A stretch of DNA of 29,983 nt from Mesotaenium endlicherianum (Eukaryota; Streptophyta; Zygnematophyceae; Zygnematales; Mesotaeniaceae). Positions 10,794 to 19,435 of the stretch are shown one piece after another; position 1 is the stretch's first letter, and every line of letters starts with the position of its first letter. Both the position numbers and the translations under genes were made by a program. Below the pieces are notes generated by a model. That model was given only the letters and a program-made list of their open reading frames with translations. It made no database searches and had not been told where the DNA came from. The stretch spans positions 360,342-390,324 of the forward strand of contig WELA01010311.1 in assembly GCA_009602735.1 (NCBI GenBank), read 5' to 3'.

Positions 10794-11891
10794 ATGAGTG
10801 CAGAAATCGCTGAGTTGAAAGCACAGTTTGCAAAACTAAATGCGCCCCATGTCTATTATAATGCAGACGTTGAAGAAAAGACCGTCTGCAAAGGCAAGAA
10901 GCGGCTGCCTGAAAAGGATGTGGATGCAACGGCTGCCGAGCAAGCAGATCACAACCGTCTGGTGCCAAGGAATGCTAAGAAGCTTCCTCAGACTTTCCGG
11001 ATCACTTTGGATGAAAACGAGATCTCGCAGCTACAACAAACCAGGCCCGGGTCGCGCAAGACATTCAGTTTTTCACTAGAGAAGCTGAAGGCTCTGGTGG
11101 AACACCGGATTCAGCATGCTCCTTTGCTTTCTCTTGCAGATTTGCACATCACCTACCCATTCACGGTTGAAGAGGTCGGACATCAGCTGGATATAGCTGA
11201 GGAAGGAGAAAATAGCGTCTCATTGCCCACCAATTTTAGCACCGTGAGAGTGCGAAATAAGGATGGTGCATTGATCTTCAACAACTGGGCAGCTCCCAAC
11301 ATTCTGTTGGATACAGGCGCACAGCCAGTCATTTTGGGAAAACGAGCTGTGAAAGCTCTAGGTTTGACGACAAGGGACCTGAAAGAGAGTCCTTTTCAGT
11401 TGAGAATTGCCTCAGGACAAGTCTCAAAGTCTTGTGGGATTACCCGCAAGCCTGTGAAAATCACAGTAAATCCAAGGAAACCTGAAGAGGCGTCACTATT
11501 CATGGAGTGCACAATGACGGAAGCTGAGAACTATGATGTTCTCTTGGGAACAGCAGCACTAATTTCCTTGAGCATGATCATTGATCTGCGGAAACAGAGA
11601 GTGACTTACCAGTCAACAGATAGACAGCCGGCAGGAGAGATTCCTGTAAAAATGGTTTGCATAGGAGAAGCAAAGTACGGACTGCTAGACTGCTACGTTA
11701 ATGACAGGTACCCAGAAGCCAGCGACTACCTCATGAAGCAAGAAGAGGAAGGCTATACAAGCATCAACATGCCAACACCCTTGGTATGGCAATCCCAGAT
11801 CATGAAGCAGCTGGAAATTGTAAGTAATAGGGACCGCGGCCCGCAAGAGCTGCTGCCAGTACCCTACCCAGTTACCTCCTCTGCAATCTGA
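10794..11891 (+). CDS. Outer element retropepsin-type aspartic protease with N-terminal extension
   Basis: An uninterrupted 365-codon frame. The active-site motif is LLDTGAQPVILGKRAV, with Asp173-Thr-Gly, and a later hydrophobic block (NYDVLLGTAALISLSMIID) fits the C-terminal strand of a single-domain retropepsin that works as a dimer. About 170 residues precede the catalytic motif, and about 100 follow the core with no recognised domain. The frame is in phase with the nucleocapsid frame, separated only by TAG 10779, so it was probably made as a Gag-protease fusion. Its job would be cutting Gag and Pol polyproteins. The next frame (methyltransferase) starts 38 bases after the stop, in another phase. 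Confidence 0.85.
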   Translation: MSAEIAELKAQFAKLNAPHVYYNADVEEKTVCKGKKRLPEKDVDATAAEQADHNRLVPRNAKKLPQTFRITLDENEISQLQQTRPGSRKTFSFSLEKLKALVEHRIQHAPLLSLADLHITYPFTVEEVGHQLDIAEEGENSVSLPTNFSTVRVRNKDGALIFNNWAAPNILLDTGAQPVILGKRAVKALGLTTRDLKESPFQLRIASGQVSKSCGITRKPVKITVNPRKPEEASLFMECTMTEAENYDVLLGTAALISLSMIIDLRKQRVTYQSTDRQPAGEIPVKMVCIGEAKYGLLDCYVNDRYPEASDYLMKQEEEGYTSINMPTPLVWQSQIMKQLEIVSNRDRGPQELLPVPYPVTSSAI

Positions 11892-11929
11892 TGCCTGGAG
11901 TGGAGCCGCTGCCTTAAGGCATTGTTAGG

Positions 11930-12901
11930 ATGGAAGATCCTTTCTGCAAAAGGGGAGTGGTGTGGGAATTATTCGCCGGACTTGGCTCTGGGACCATAGC
12001 CTTGATCCAGCGAGGAATACAGGTGGCCAAAGTCTTGTATGTGGACAACGATGACCACGCTTTTCGAGCATTCCAAGAGGTCATGAATCAGATGCGGCAA
12101 ATGCATCATTTTCAAAGATTGGCGCCTATATATGGCAATGTCGAGCGCATTGCTGGAGGCAACATTATGAACGTGAAACCTGAATACCTGTATGGTTACA
12201 GGATTTATTGGATCTTTGCTGGATTCCCTTGTCAACCATTTTCTCAAGCTGGAAACAGGAGGGGATTCAGTGATCCACGAGCACAACACTGGGGATGGAT
12301 GGTGAAAATTAACAGCATGCTGCGGGAACGTCGGCACTATCACCCACCTGTGTTTGTGATTGAGAACATACATCCGGGAATGGACTACAAGCAGTGGAAG
12401 CCGGGAGAACCATGGCTGATTTTCGACTCCACTTTGGGCCATCATGTGCTAAGCAACGACGCCAAGAACGGAGGATTGTCTCATAGGGCCAGGATATTTT
12501 GGACCAACGGCATGTCCATCGAGGTCCTGAGAGAAATGGAGGACATTACACGGCGATCACCAACAGCATTGACAGTGGAAAAGGCACTGGCGGTGCATAC
12601 CAGACTAGTGACCTGGAGGGAGTCCTATCCACAGTGTGTCGTCAACGAACCAGGTCAGCCAAGAGTGGTATTGCCTACCTTTACAACATATCCAGGATCT
12701 CGAGCCTTCAGAGGAGGTGGACCAAGAATGGTCAAAGACATGTGTAAAAGAGACGCCGTGTGGAGAGAGCCCACCGCGGTGGAAAAGGGCAAATGCCTGA
12801 GAATACCCGACAACATAGCTCGGCATATAGCTGGTGCTGTAGGATCAGATGAGGCTGCAAAGATTTTCGACAACATGATCGGGCAGCACTCTATGACTTG
12901 A
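11930..12901 (+). CDS. Retrotransposon-borne C5 cytosine DNA methyltransferase
   Basis: A 323-codon intact frame from ATG. Motifs in order: motif I FAGLGSGT (residues 15-22, AdoMet binding); motif II-like acidic VDNDD (38-42); motif IV FAGFPCQPFSQAG with catalytic Cys101; motif VI VIENI with Glu145; motif VIII-like SHRARIFW (184-191); a putative target-recognition region (about 195-275); motif IX-like REPTAVEKGKCL (279-290); and a motif X-like end DNMIGQ (314-319). These are the residues needed to move a methyl group from S-adenosylmethionine to C5 of cytosine in DNA. There are no extra regulatory domains, so it is about the size of a bacterial enzyme. It sits between protease and RT inside the element. 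The stop TGA 12899 is followed by more open sequence in the same frame, so it could be an acquired stop. Captured methyltransferases are known from charophyte and dinoflagellate retrotransposons; activity here is inferred. Confidence 0.92.
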   Translation: MEDPFCKRGVVWELFAGLGSGTIALIQRGIQVAKVLYVDNDDHAFRAFQEVMNQMRQMHHFQRLAPIYGNVERIAGGNIMNVKPEYLYGYRIYWIFAGFPCQPFSQAGNRRGFSDPRAQHWGWMVKINSMLRERRHYHPPVFVIENIHPGMDYKQWKPGEPWLIFDSTLGHHVLSNDAKNGGLSHRARIFWTNGMSIEVLREMEDITRRSPTALTVEKALAVHTRLVTWRESYPQCVVNEPGQPRVVLPTFTTYPGSRAFRGGGPRMVKDMCKRDAVWREPTAVEKGKCLRIPDNIARHIAGAVGSDEAAKIFDNMIGQHSMT

Positions 12902-13421
12902 TTGGTGGAAACAATCATGACATGGCAACAGTTGACCTACACTGACAAGCCTATGCCAAGACCAAGACCAGTCACAATTGGGATCAATGTGGTGCCAACA
13001 TCTGATCAGAGGGCTATCAGAACGGCACATCAGCAACAAGAAGAATACTGGGTGCGAAGAGACGCAGCGGAAGCCGCTATAAACAAAGCATACCAGGGAG
13101 ATAGGATGGGAGAATTGATGAGATGTCAGGAGCTATTGGACCGGATTGATAACCGGACCAATGAATTACAAGCACCTCTGGAAAGAGAGGATACACCCAT
13201 GAGGGATCAGGCACCTGAGCAAGCAGCACCGCTACCAGGAGTGGAGGACGACACGCATGACACCCCATTATCTGTGAGAAACGCCACTCACAGCCAAATT
13301 TTTGGGAGCTCACCTCTCGGAACAACGACATTAAAACGTGAAAAGGCCCCAGAAGAGGCCGAGTCAGGGTATGATACCCCCCTCAGCCCAAGGGCAGCTG
13401 GGCATGGAGACTATTGGCAGG
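12902..13421 (+). pseudogene. Linker protein X, first segment (interrupted by the nested chromovirus)
   Basis: Open in the same frame as the methyltransferase, beginning right after its TGA. About 173 codons precede the point where the inner LTR begins; reading into the LTR gives an artificial stop at 13424-13426. Sequence is polar, rich in Arg, Glu, Gln and Pro, with a helical stretch (RRDAAEAAINKAYQGDRMG) and a probably disordered end (QAPEQAAPLPGVEDD). I do not recognise a family. The reading frame resumes exactly at 23319 after the inner element and one copy of the 5-bp duplication are left out. It may be a spacer of the Pol polyprotein or an accessory domain of the methyltransferase. Confidence 0.55.
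13417..13421. repeat. Target-site duplication GCAGG, left copy
   Basis: Five bases immediately before the inner LTR. They are identical to 23314-23318 directly after the right inner LTR, the hallmark of integrase-mediated insertion. Confidence 0.9.
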
Positions 13422-14142
13422 TGTAATGAATCAGTATGTTGGTTGATATAATATTTATTTAAATATAACAGTTAAATAAATTCAGCCTGCTGAACCCTAG
13501 TTAATAATCAGTCTGCTGGACTTTATATTTAATATCATTCTAATGACTCAGCCAAAAGCAACAGGTTGAAATCACCTTAAGTCAGCTTGCTGACACATTC
13601 TTTGACAGCCAGCTGACTTTCGTACTCGGTAGCAGCGGACTGCCTTGATATGCATCTAAGTGTGGTATGCTAGATGAATGGCCAGATGACATCCCTATGA
13701 TGGATGGCGATTCGGGATGATGGGAGATGGCGGTGGATTTGGTTAACCGAGGTTCTACCAACGTGGTTAACTCCTGGGTAGGCGGTGCCATCGCACTGGC
13801 CGTTGAACAGTAAACTCATTCCATGTATATATGCTAGGCATTGCTCTTGAATTCGGCATTCGGAAACGAGGCCAACTCTCTTGTACAGCTTACTGAGAGT
13901 GATCTGAATCCAAGGCGAGAAGCCATTGATACGCACTGTCTTCTAACCTTGCTTATGTACGAGTTTACTGATTTGCATTATTGATGCTAGTTTACTCGCA
14001 TTTGACTGACGAGTATTATTCACTGCTAGTGTGTTGTCCTTTGCCGTTAAACCAGTTAACGGAAAATACCATAAAGATTACTTGCTGATATAAAGATCTT
14101 TATTAATTGTTAATCGCCTATTTGGTAAGTCGATTCATTTCA
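13422..14142 (+). repeat. Inner chromovirus left LTR (721 bp)
   Basis: Starts TG and ends CA, and matches 22563-23313. The 5' part contains several CAGC-NN-GCTG palindromes (for example 13481-13494 and 13581-13594). A TATATAT run at 13826-13832 is a candidate core promoter for the element RNA. Confidence 0.92.
13826..13832 (+). promoter_or_regulatory. Candidate TATA box of the inner LTR
   Basis: TATATAT within the left LTR, 405 bases from its start, also present in the right LTR. The position suits a U3/R boundary, but no transcription data support it. Confidence 0.35.
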
Positions 14143-14143
14143 G

Positions 14144-14157
14144 TGGTATCGGAGCAG
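14144..14157 (+). other. Primer-binding site, initiator-Met tRNA type
   Basis: TGGTATCGGAGCAG starts one base after the left LTR ends. It closely resembles TGGTATCAGAGC, the site complementary to the 3' end of plant initiator-Met tRNA that primes minus-strand DNA synthesis in many plant retrotransposons. One internal base differs. Confidence 0.8.
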
Positions 14158-14176
14158 TTATCACAGTCTTCTTTGT

Positions 14177-15655
14177 ATGGTAAGGACAAGGTCTCAAACT
14201 AGCAACTCCCGAGACATGGAGAACCAGGATAACGAGAATGTCGAAAACCAGGCGGAAAGCCATGTAGCGGGAACCCGTACCTATTCTGAAGCAGTAGCAG
14301 ATACTGCAGCTAGAGAGGCTGCAGATGAGGCAGCTGCTATTGCCGCAGTCGCAGCACAGCAAGCTGAGGAGGAGAGAGCCAGATTAGAAGCTGAACAAGT
14401 AGCAAAGGCCGCTGAAGATACAGAAAGGAGGGAAGGACAGCCAGCTGACGAGCGCACTGTTGAGGAACTTATGGCATCAAGGGCCAATGTTTTGAACCCA
14501 CCTCCTGCTGTACAACTCAATGTACCCCTAGGTCAAATACGTGACCGGCTGAATGCGGCAGGAATTGCTGCTGCAGGAGCGAGAGGGACTGTTGAGGACA
14601 ATACTCAGCGAGTAGATGCCAATGCTGCTGCTGCATTTGCTAAACTACCACCCCAGGGTGTAGACTTGGGAGCATTGTTCGTTCAAATGCAGTCGCAAAT
14701 GGCGACCATGTATCAGTCCCAACAGGAGGACAAAAGAATCATAATTTCTCTACTGCGGGACAGAGACCAACTGGGGTCTCAAACCACTGGTGGTGGTGGC
14801 CGAGGGCCTAGTAAGCCCAAGCCGAAACCTCCCCAGGAATATGATCCTGAGGGAAACAAAAAATATTACCTGATCAAGTTTATCGCAGATGTTGAGCAGT
14901 GGCTGGAGAATTACCCAGAACTGCAAGATTACGAGAAGGTCAGGCACACCGGTGCGCTACTGAAAGGCAGTGCCGCAGACTGGTGGCTTTACTGGAAAGG
15001 AGAGCGTAAGGCTCGGCAACACGGTGACCCTACGTGGGTAGAATTTGTCAAGAAGTTGCATGAGAAGTTTGATGTCATCAACCAGCAGGAGAAAGCTATC
15101 TATGCGATGATCTCCCTGACACGGAAGCAGACCACTTCATTTGCTGAGTTTGCTCAAAAGTTCCAGGAGGACATGATGAAGCAGCCTGACTTGCCAGAAC
15201 GGTATAGGATACCATACTTTAGGTATGGCTTGAAATCCGAAGTCTCTGGTCATTTTGCTGAGAAGAAGTATGAGAAACTGGCTGACTTGATCCAGGATGC
15301 TGATGCCTGGGATCAGCAGCAGTTCAATCACAAGCGCCAGAGTAATGCTTTGGTGTCTAAGATTGTCAAAAAGCCCCACGGTTCCTACAATGCAATTGAA
15401 GGAGACCAGGCTGAGGATGATCAGGGTGATGGATATGAGTATGAGTATAATGCCATACAGTCTAGAGGTAGAGGTGGTTTCCCTCGAGGTGGCTATGGAA
15501 GGGGTGGTGGTAGGACTAAGCCGAGACCAGCCTCAGCAAAATCTACTTGCTACCATTGTCAGCAGAAAGGCAACTACAGAGAACAGTGTCCGGTCAGGCA
15601 CCTGCCTAAGGTCGAGAGAAAAGACCAGCCTTTAAAAGACAGCAACAGTCAGTAA
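14177..15655 (+). CDS. gag: Inner chromovirus Gag (capsid plus one altered zinc knuckle)
   Basis: A 492-codon intact frame starting MVRTRSQTS, 20 bases past the primer-binding site. An acidic/Gln-rich, Ala-rich coiled-coil N-terminus (to about residue 95) leads to a retrotransposon capsid domain around residues 215-390 (KYYLIKFIADVEQWLENY, then GSAADWWLYW and ISLTRKQTTSFAEFAQKF). A Gly/Arg-rich stretch follows, then a zinc knuckle CYHCQQKGNYREQC (458-471) in which the usual His is Asn466, so zinc binding may be weakened. It ends at TAA 15653-15655, directly after a -1 frameshift signal that would join it to the protease frame. Gag assembles the particle and packages RNA. Confidence 0.9.
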   Translation: MVRTRSQTSNSRDMENQDNENVENQAESHVAGTRTYSEAVADTAAREAADEAAAIAAVAAQQAEEERARLEAEQVAKAAEDTERREGQPADERTVEELMASRANVLNPPPAVQLNVPLGQIRDRLNAAGIAAAGARGTVEDNTQRVDANAAAAFAKLPPQGVDLGALFVQMQSQMATMYQSQQEDKRIIISLLRDRDQLGSQTTGGGGRGPSKPKPKPPQEYDPEGNKKYYLIKFIADVEQWLENYPELQDYEKVRHTGALLKGSAADWWLYWKGERKARQHGDPTWVEFVKKLHEKFDVINQQEKAIYAMISLTRKQTTSFAEFAQKFQEDMMKQPDLPERYRIPYFRYGLKSEVSGHFAEKKYEKLADLIQDADAWDQQQFNHKRQSNALVSKIVKKPHGSYNAIEGDQAEDDQGDGYEYEYNAIQSRGRGGFPRGGYGRGGGRTKPRPASAKSTCYHCQQKGNYREQCPVRHLPKVERKDQPLKDSNSQ

Positions 15656-15670
15656 TCCAGTCTACTGACA
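15631..15670 (+). promoter_or_regulatory. Programmed -1 ribosomal frameshift signal at the gag-pol junction
   Basis: The heptamer TTTAAAA at 15631-15637 is aligned as T TTA AAA in the Gag frame, the canonical X XXY YYZ form. Ten bases later a perfect 7-bp stem GTCAGTA/TACTGAC (15648-15654 and 15663-15669) encloses an 8-base loop and overlaps the gag stop codon. The -1 frame is exactly the one that continues into the protease region. This is how such an element would make a small amount of Gag-Pol. Confidence 0.7.
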
Positions 15671-17126
15671 GTGAGGATGCTAGAGATAGTGAGTTGTCAG
15701 TAGCTGCCCTCGTAGCAGGTATTATGGGTCCTGCTGAACTGGATTCACTATGCATGCCTGACAACCAGATAAAGGAGACCATCAGTAATATAGACGTCCA
15801 GAGAGTGCACACTCTGGATGCTCTTGTTCCACCTGATGTCCAACATTTCTTTGCTAAGTCAGGATAACAATGCGAAAGTCAGGAAAAGACAGTCCCCCCT
15901 ATCCTACTGCATTGCATGATTGCAGGTAGGAAGGTGAGGGCATTTGTTGACGGAGGGGCGTCACATACTTTTATCCACAAGGACTTAGTTAAGCGGCTAA
16001 GGCTGCCTACTGTCACCCAAGGGAATAGAAAAATATTCCTTGGAGATGCCTCAAGTATCCCGGGAGGAGTTATAACCAAGCCTATTGAGGTCCAGTTAGG
16101 TTCTGGCATTGCAGTTCTAACTGAAACGCTTACATTTGAGGTACTCAACACTGGCTTTTATGATCTCGTGCTAGGCAGGTCCTGGCTTAATAGACATCAA
16201 GCTGAAGTGTGTTGGAGCAGAGGTACAGTTAAAGTGAGAGGAGCCAGTGATGGGCAGACTGACTTGGCACCCACCAGTGCTCTTCCTCTTGTCCTGTGTG
16301 GATGGCAAATGAAGGAAAAGAAGAGGCTTCCAGAAGGATGCAAGTTGCTGAATGCAATGGAGTTCGTCAAAAGCTGGAACCAGAAGGAAGACAGAATGTT
16401 CTGTCTGCTGCTAAGAGAGGTACCTCCTCAACCTGAAGAAGTGGTTGAGAAAAAGGTAAGCCCTCCGGAGCACCCTACTGCTGCAAAAATTGTTGCTCAG
16501 TACACTGATGTGTTTAACATGCCTCCAGGACTACCCCCTAAAAGGGAAGTAGATCATAGGATTGATCTATTACCTGGTAGCCAGCCACCCTGGCAACGCA
16601 CTTATGGCTTGTCTTATTTGGAGAGCGAGGAGTTGAAAACACAGATTGCAGAGCTGGAGGAAAATGGTTACATTTCTCCCAGTAAATCACCGTACGGCGC
16701 ACCTATCCTATTTGTTAAGAAAAAGGATGGCAGTATGCGGATGTGTGTGGATTACAGAGCCCTGAACAGAATTACAGTAAAGAACAAGTATGCTTTACCC
16801 AGGATCGAGGACTTGCTTGATACCCTGTCTGGCGCTAAGGTGTTCAGTAAGATAGATCTCAAGAGTGGTTACAATCAAATCAGAATTGCTGAGGGGGATG
16901 AACACAAGACTGCTTTCCGCACACGTTATGGACACTATGAGTTCAACGTGATGCCATTGAACTGACTAATGCTCCTGCTACCTTCATGGGTGCTATGAAT
17001 GACATTTTCAGACCTTATTTGGATAAGTTTGTGCAAGTTTTCCTGGATGATATGTTAATTTTCTCTAAAGATGAAGCTCAGCACACTGAACACTTAAAGA
17101 CAGTCCTGGACACTCTGCGGACACTC
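15656..17126 (+). pseudogene. pol: Inner chromovirus protease and first RT copy (broken)
   Basis: The -1 frame after the slippery site is open to TAA 15865-15867, then from 15868 to the stop near 16965. The protease active site reads [12 protein letters not shown] (Asp-Gly-Gly instead of the usual Asp-Ser/Thr-Gly). RT follows: the linker [20 protein letters not shown], then [35 protein letters not shown] with a catalytic Asp, and NVMPL, where one base is lost compared with the second copy (near 16957) and the frame ends. In the shifted frame [12 protein letters not shown] carries the RT catalytic pair. The copy ends at 17126, where a second diverged copy of the segment from 16103 begins. Confidence 0.85.
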
Positions 17127-18150
17127 CTGGCATTGCAGTTCTAACTAAAACGCTTACATTTGAGGTACTCACCACTGGCTTTTATGATCTCGTGCTAGGC
17201 AGGTCCTGGCTTAATAGACATCAAGCTGAAGTGTGTTGGAGCAGAGGTACAGTTAAAGTGAGAGGAGCCAGTGATGGGCAGACTGACTTGGCACCCACCA
17301 GTGCTCTTCCTCTTGTCCTGTGTGGATGGCAAATGAAGGAAAAGAAGAGGCTTCCAGAAGGATGCAAGTTGCTGAATGCGATGGAGTTCGTCAAAAGCTG
17401 GAACCAGAAGGAAGACAGAATGTTCTGTCTGCTGCTAAGAGAGGTACCTCCTCAACCTGAAGAAGTGGTTGAGAAAAAGGTAAGCCCTCCGGAACACCCT
17501 ACTGCTGCAAAAATTGTTGCTCAGTACACGGATGTATTTAATATGCCTCCAGGACTACCCCCTAAAAGGGAAGTAGATCATAGGATTGATCTATTACCTG
17601 GTAGCCAGCCACCCTGGCAACGCACNTCAACGCACGTATGGCTTGCCTTATGTGGAGAGCGAGGAGTTGAAAACACAGATTGCAGAGCTTGAGGAAAATG
17701 GTTATATTTTTCCAAGTAAATCACCTTACGGCGCACCCATCCTATTTGTTAAGAAAAAGGATGGCAGTATGCGGATGTGTGTGGATTACATAGCCCTGAA
17801 CAAAATTACGGTGAAGAACAAGTATGCTTTACCCAGAATTGAGGACTTGCTTGATACCTTGTCTGGTGCTAAGATGTTCAGTAAGATAGATCTCAAGAGT
17901 GGTTATCATCAAATTAGAATTGCTGAAGGTGATGAACACAAGACTGCCTTCCGCACACGTTATGGACACTATGAGTTCAACGTGATGCCATTTGGACTGA
18001 CAAATGCTCCTGCGACCTTCATGGGTGCTATGAATGACATTTTCAGGCCTTATTTGGATAAAATTGTGCAAGTTTTCCTGGATGATATTTTAATTTTCTC
18101 TAAAGATGAGACTCAGCACGCTGAACACTCAAAGACAGTCATGGACATTC
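16103..18150 (+). repeat. Tandem duplication of about 1.02 kb within inner pol
   Basis: The segment 16103-17126 (protease C-terminus to RT palm) is repeated from 17127 to about 18150, offset 1024 bases plus a 10-base extra piece around the N at 17626. The copies differ at scattered positions (a few per cent by eye), so this is not a recent exact duplication. It could reflect recombination between family members or a merge of related copies during assembly. Confidence 0.85.
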
Positions 18151-18383
18151 TGAGAAGAAATCATTTATATGCTAAAATGAGCAAGTGTGATTTCTTTAAG
18201 GAAAGTATTGAATTCTTAGGCCACGTTGTCAGTAAAGAGGGCATTAGTGTGGACCCTAAGAAAGTTCAGACTATAAGGGACTGGCCAGTACCACAGTCCG
18301 TCTCTGAAGTTAGATCCTTCCTCGGATTGGCTAACTACTATAGGAGATTATTGAGAATTATTCCACAAAGGCCAGTAAACTGA
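17127..18383 (+). pseudogene. pol: Inner chromovirus protease end/RT, second copy
   Basis: The second copy repeats the end of protease and the RT. The N at 17626 lies between two copies of CAACGCAC and shifts the frame; without that 10-base piece the frame is continuous. RT blocks are [29 protein letters not shown] (intact here), [12 protein letters not shown] with the catalytic Asp pair, and [15 protein letters not shown] of the thumb/connection. A second frameshift near 18346 ends the frame at 18383. Compared with the RNase H frame that follows, one T appears to be lost from GAGATTATTGAG. RT copies the element RNA into DNA. Confidence 0.85.
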
Positions 18384-18412
18384 CTGACCTTACTAAGAAA
18401 GACATAGGGTAT

Positions 18413-19435
18413 GTGTGGGGGGAAGAGCAGCAGGCTGCCTTCCAGACCCTTAAAGATGCCCTTTGTTCTGCCCCAGTGCTAGCCGTGTATGACCCCAGCA
18501 AACCGGTGCAGGTGGTCACTGATGCCTCTGACTTTGCCATGGGTGCTATTTTATTGCAGCCTGCGGACAAAACCACAAAGGATGGTAAGGTAAGGGAGGA
18601 GTGGCACCCTGTGTTGTACGAGTCTATGAAATTTAATCCAGCGGAGATTAATTACTCAGTACATGATACAGAGTTGCTAGCTATCATTCATGTGCTCAAA
18701 CAGTGGAGAGCATACTTACATGGTAAAGCCTTTAAGGTGATTACAGATCATCTAGCTCTGACCCACTTTCAGAAGAAGTCCAAGCTGTCGAGGAGGGAGA
18801 ACCGCTGGAGCCAGATGCTGGAGCAGTTCCAAGTCCAGATCGACTACAAACCAGGGAAGTTGAATCCTGCTGATGCACTCTCTAGAAGACCTGACTTGCA
18901 AGAAAGGAACTTTAGTCAGCATGCTGTAGATAAAGTCCTGTGTGCACTCACTTCACTAAAGGTGAAAAAGTCCTTCCTTGAACAACTTAGGAAAGCCTAC
19001 CTTTCTGACCCAACATTTGAGCCCAGCCCCACTACTGGTGTGTGTCGTGCTACTGCACTCGGGTATAAGCTTAAGGGAGGGGTCTGGGTGACTGAAACCA
19101 CTTCAGGCAGGCTGAAGCTGATCATTCCTAATAACTTGGAAATAAGGTCCCTTTTATTGAGTCAAGCACATGATAGTTTACTGGGTGGGCATTTGGGGCA
19201 CGCCAAAACTGTTGGCAAACTGGCAAAACATTATTATTGGGAGGGGTTGCCTCGAGAGGTCTTGAAATATGTGAAGTCCTGTGTGATCAGTGTCAAAGAA
19301 ATAAGTCTAGGCTCACACCACCGGGAGGTCTCTTACAACCGCTGCCCATCCCAGCGAGACGCTAGGAAACTATGTCCATGGACTGGGTGGTCACACTGCC
19401 ACGAACCGCTAATGGGCATGATTCGATACTGGTAG
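18413..19435 (+). pseudogene. pol: Inner chromovirus RNase H and integrase N-terminus
   Basis: This frame continues RT after the frameshift (open from about 18350). RNase H motifs: VVTDASDFAMGAILLQ with the first catalytic Asp, VHDTELLAII with Glu, VITDHLALTHF with Asp, and DYKPGKLNPADALSRRP with the last Asp. The integrase zinc-binding part starts AHDSLLGGHLGHAKTVGK; its Cys pair is broken by a one-base lesion near 19290, after SCVI, so the rest of the printed frame to 19435 is out of phase. The correct phase resumes in the next frame, which also carries a TAG near 19362. Confidence 0.85.
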
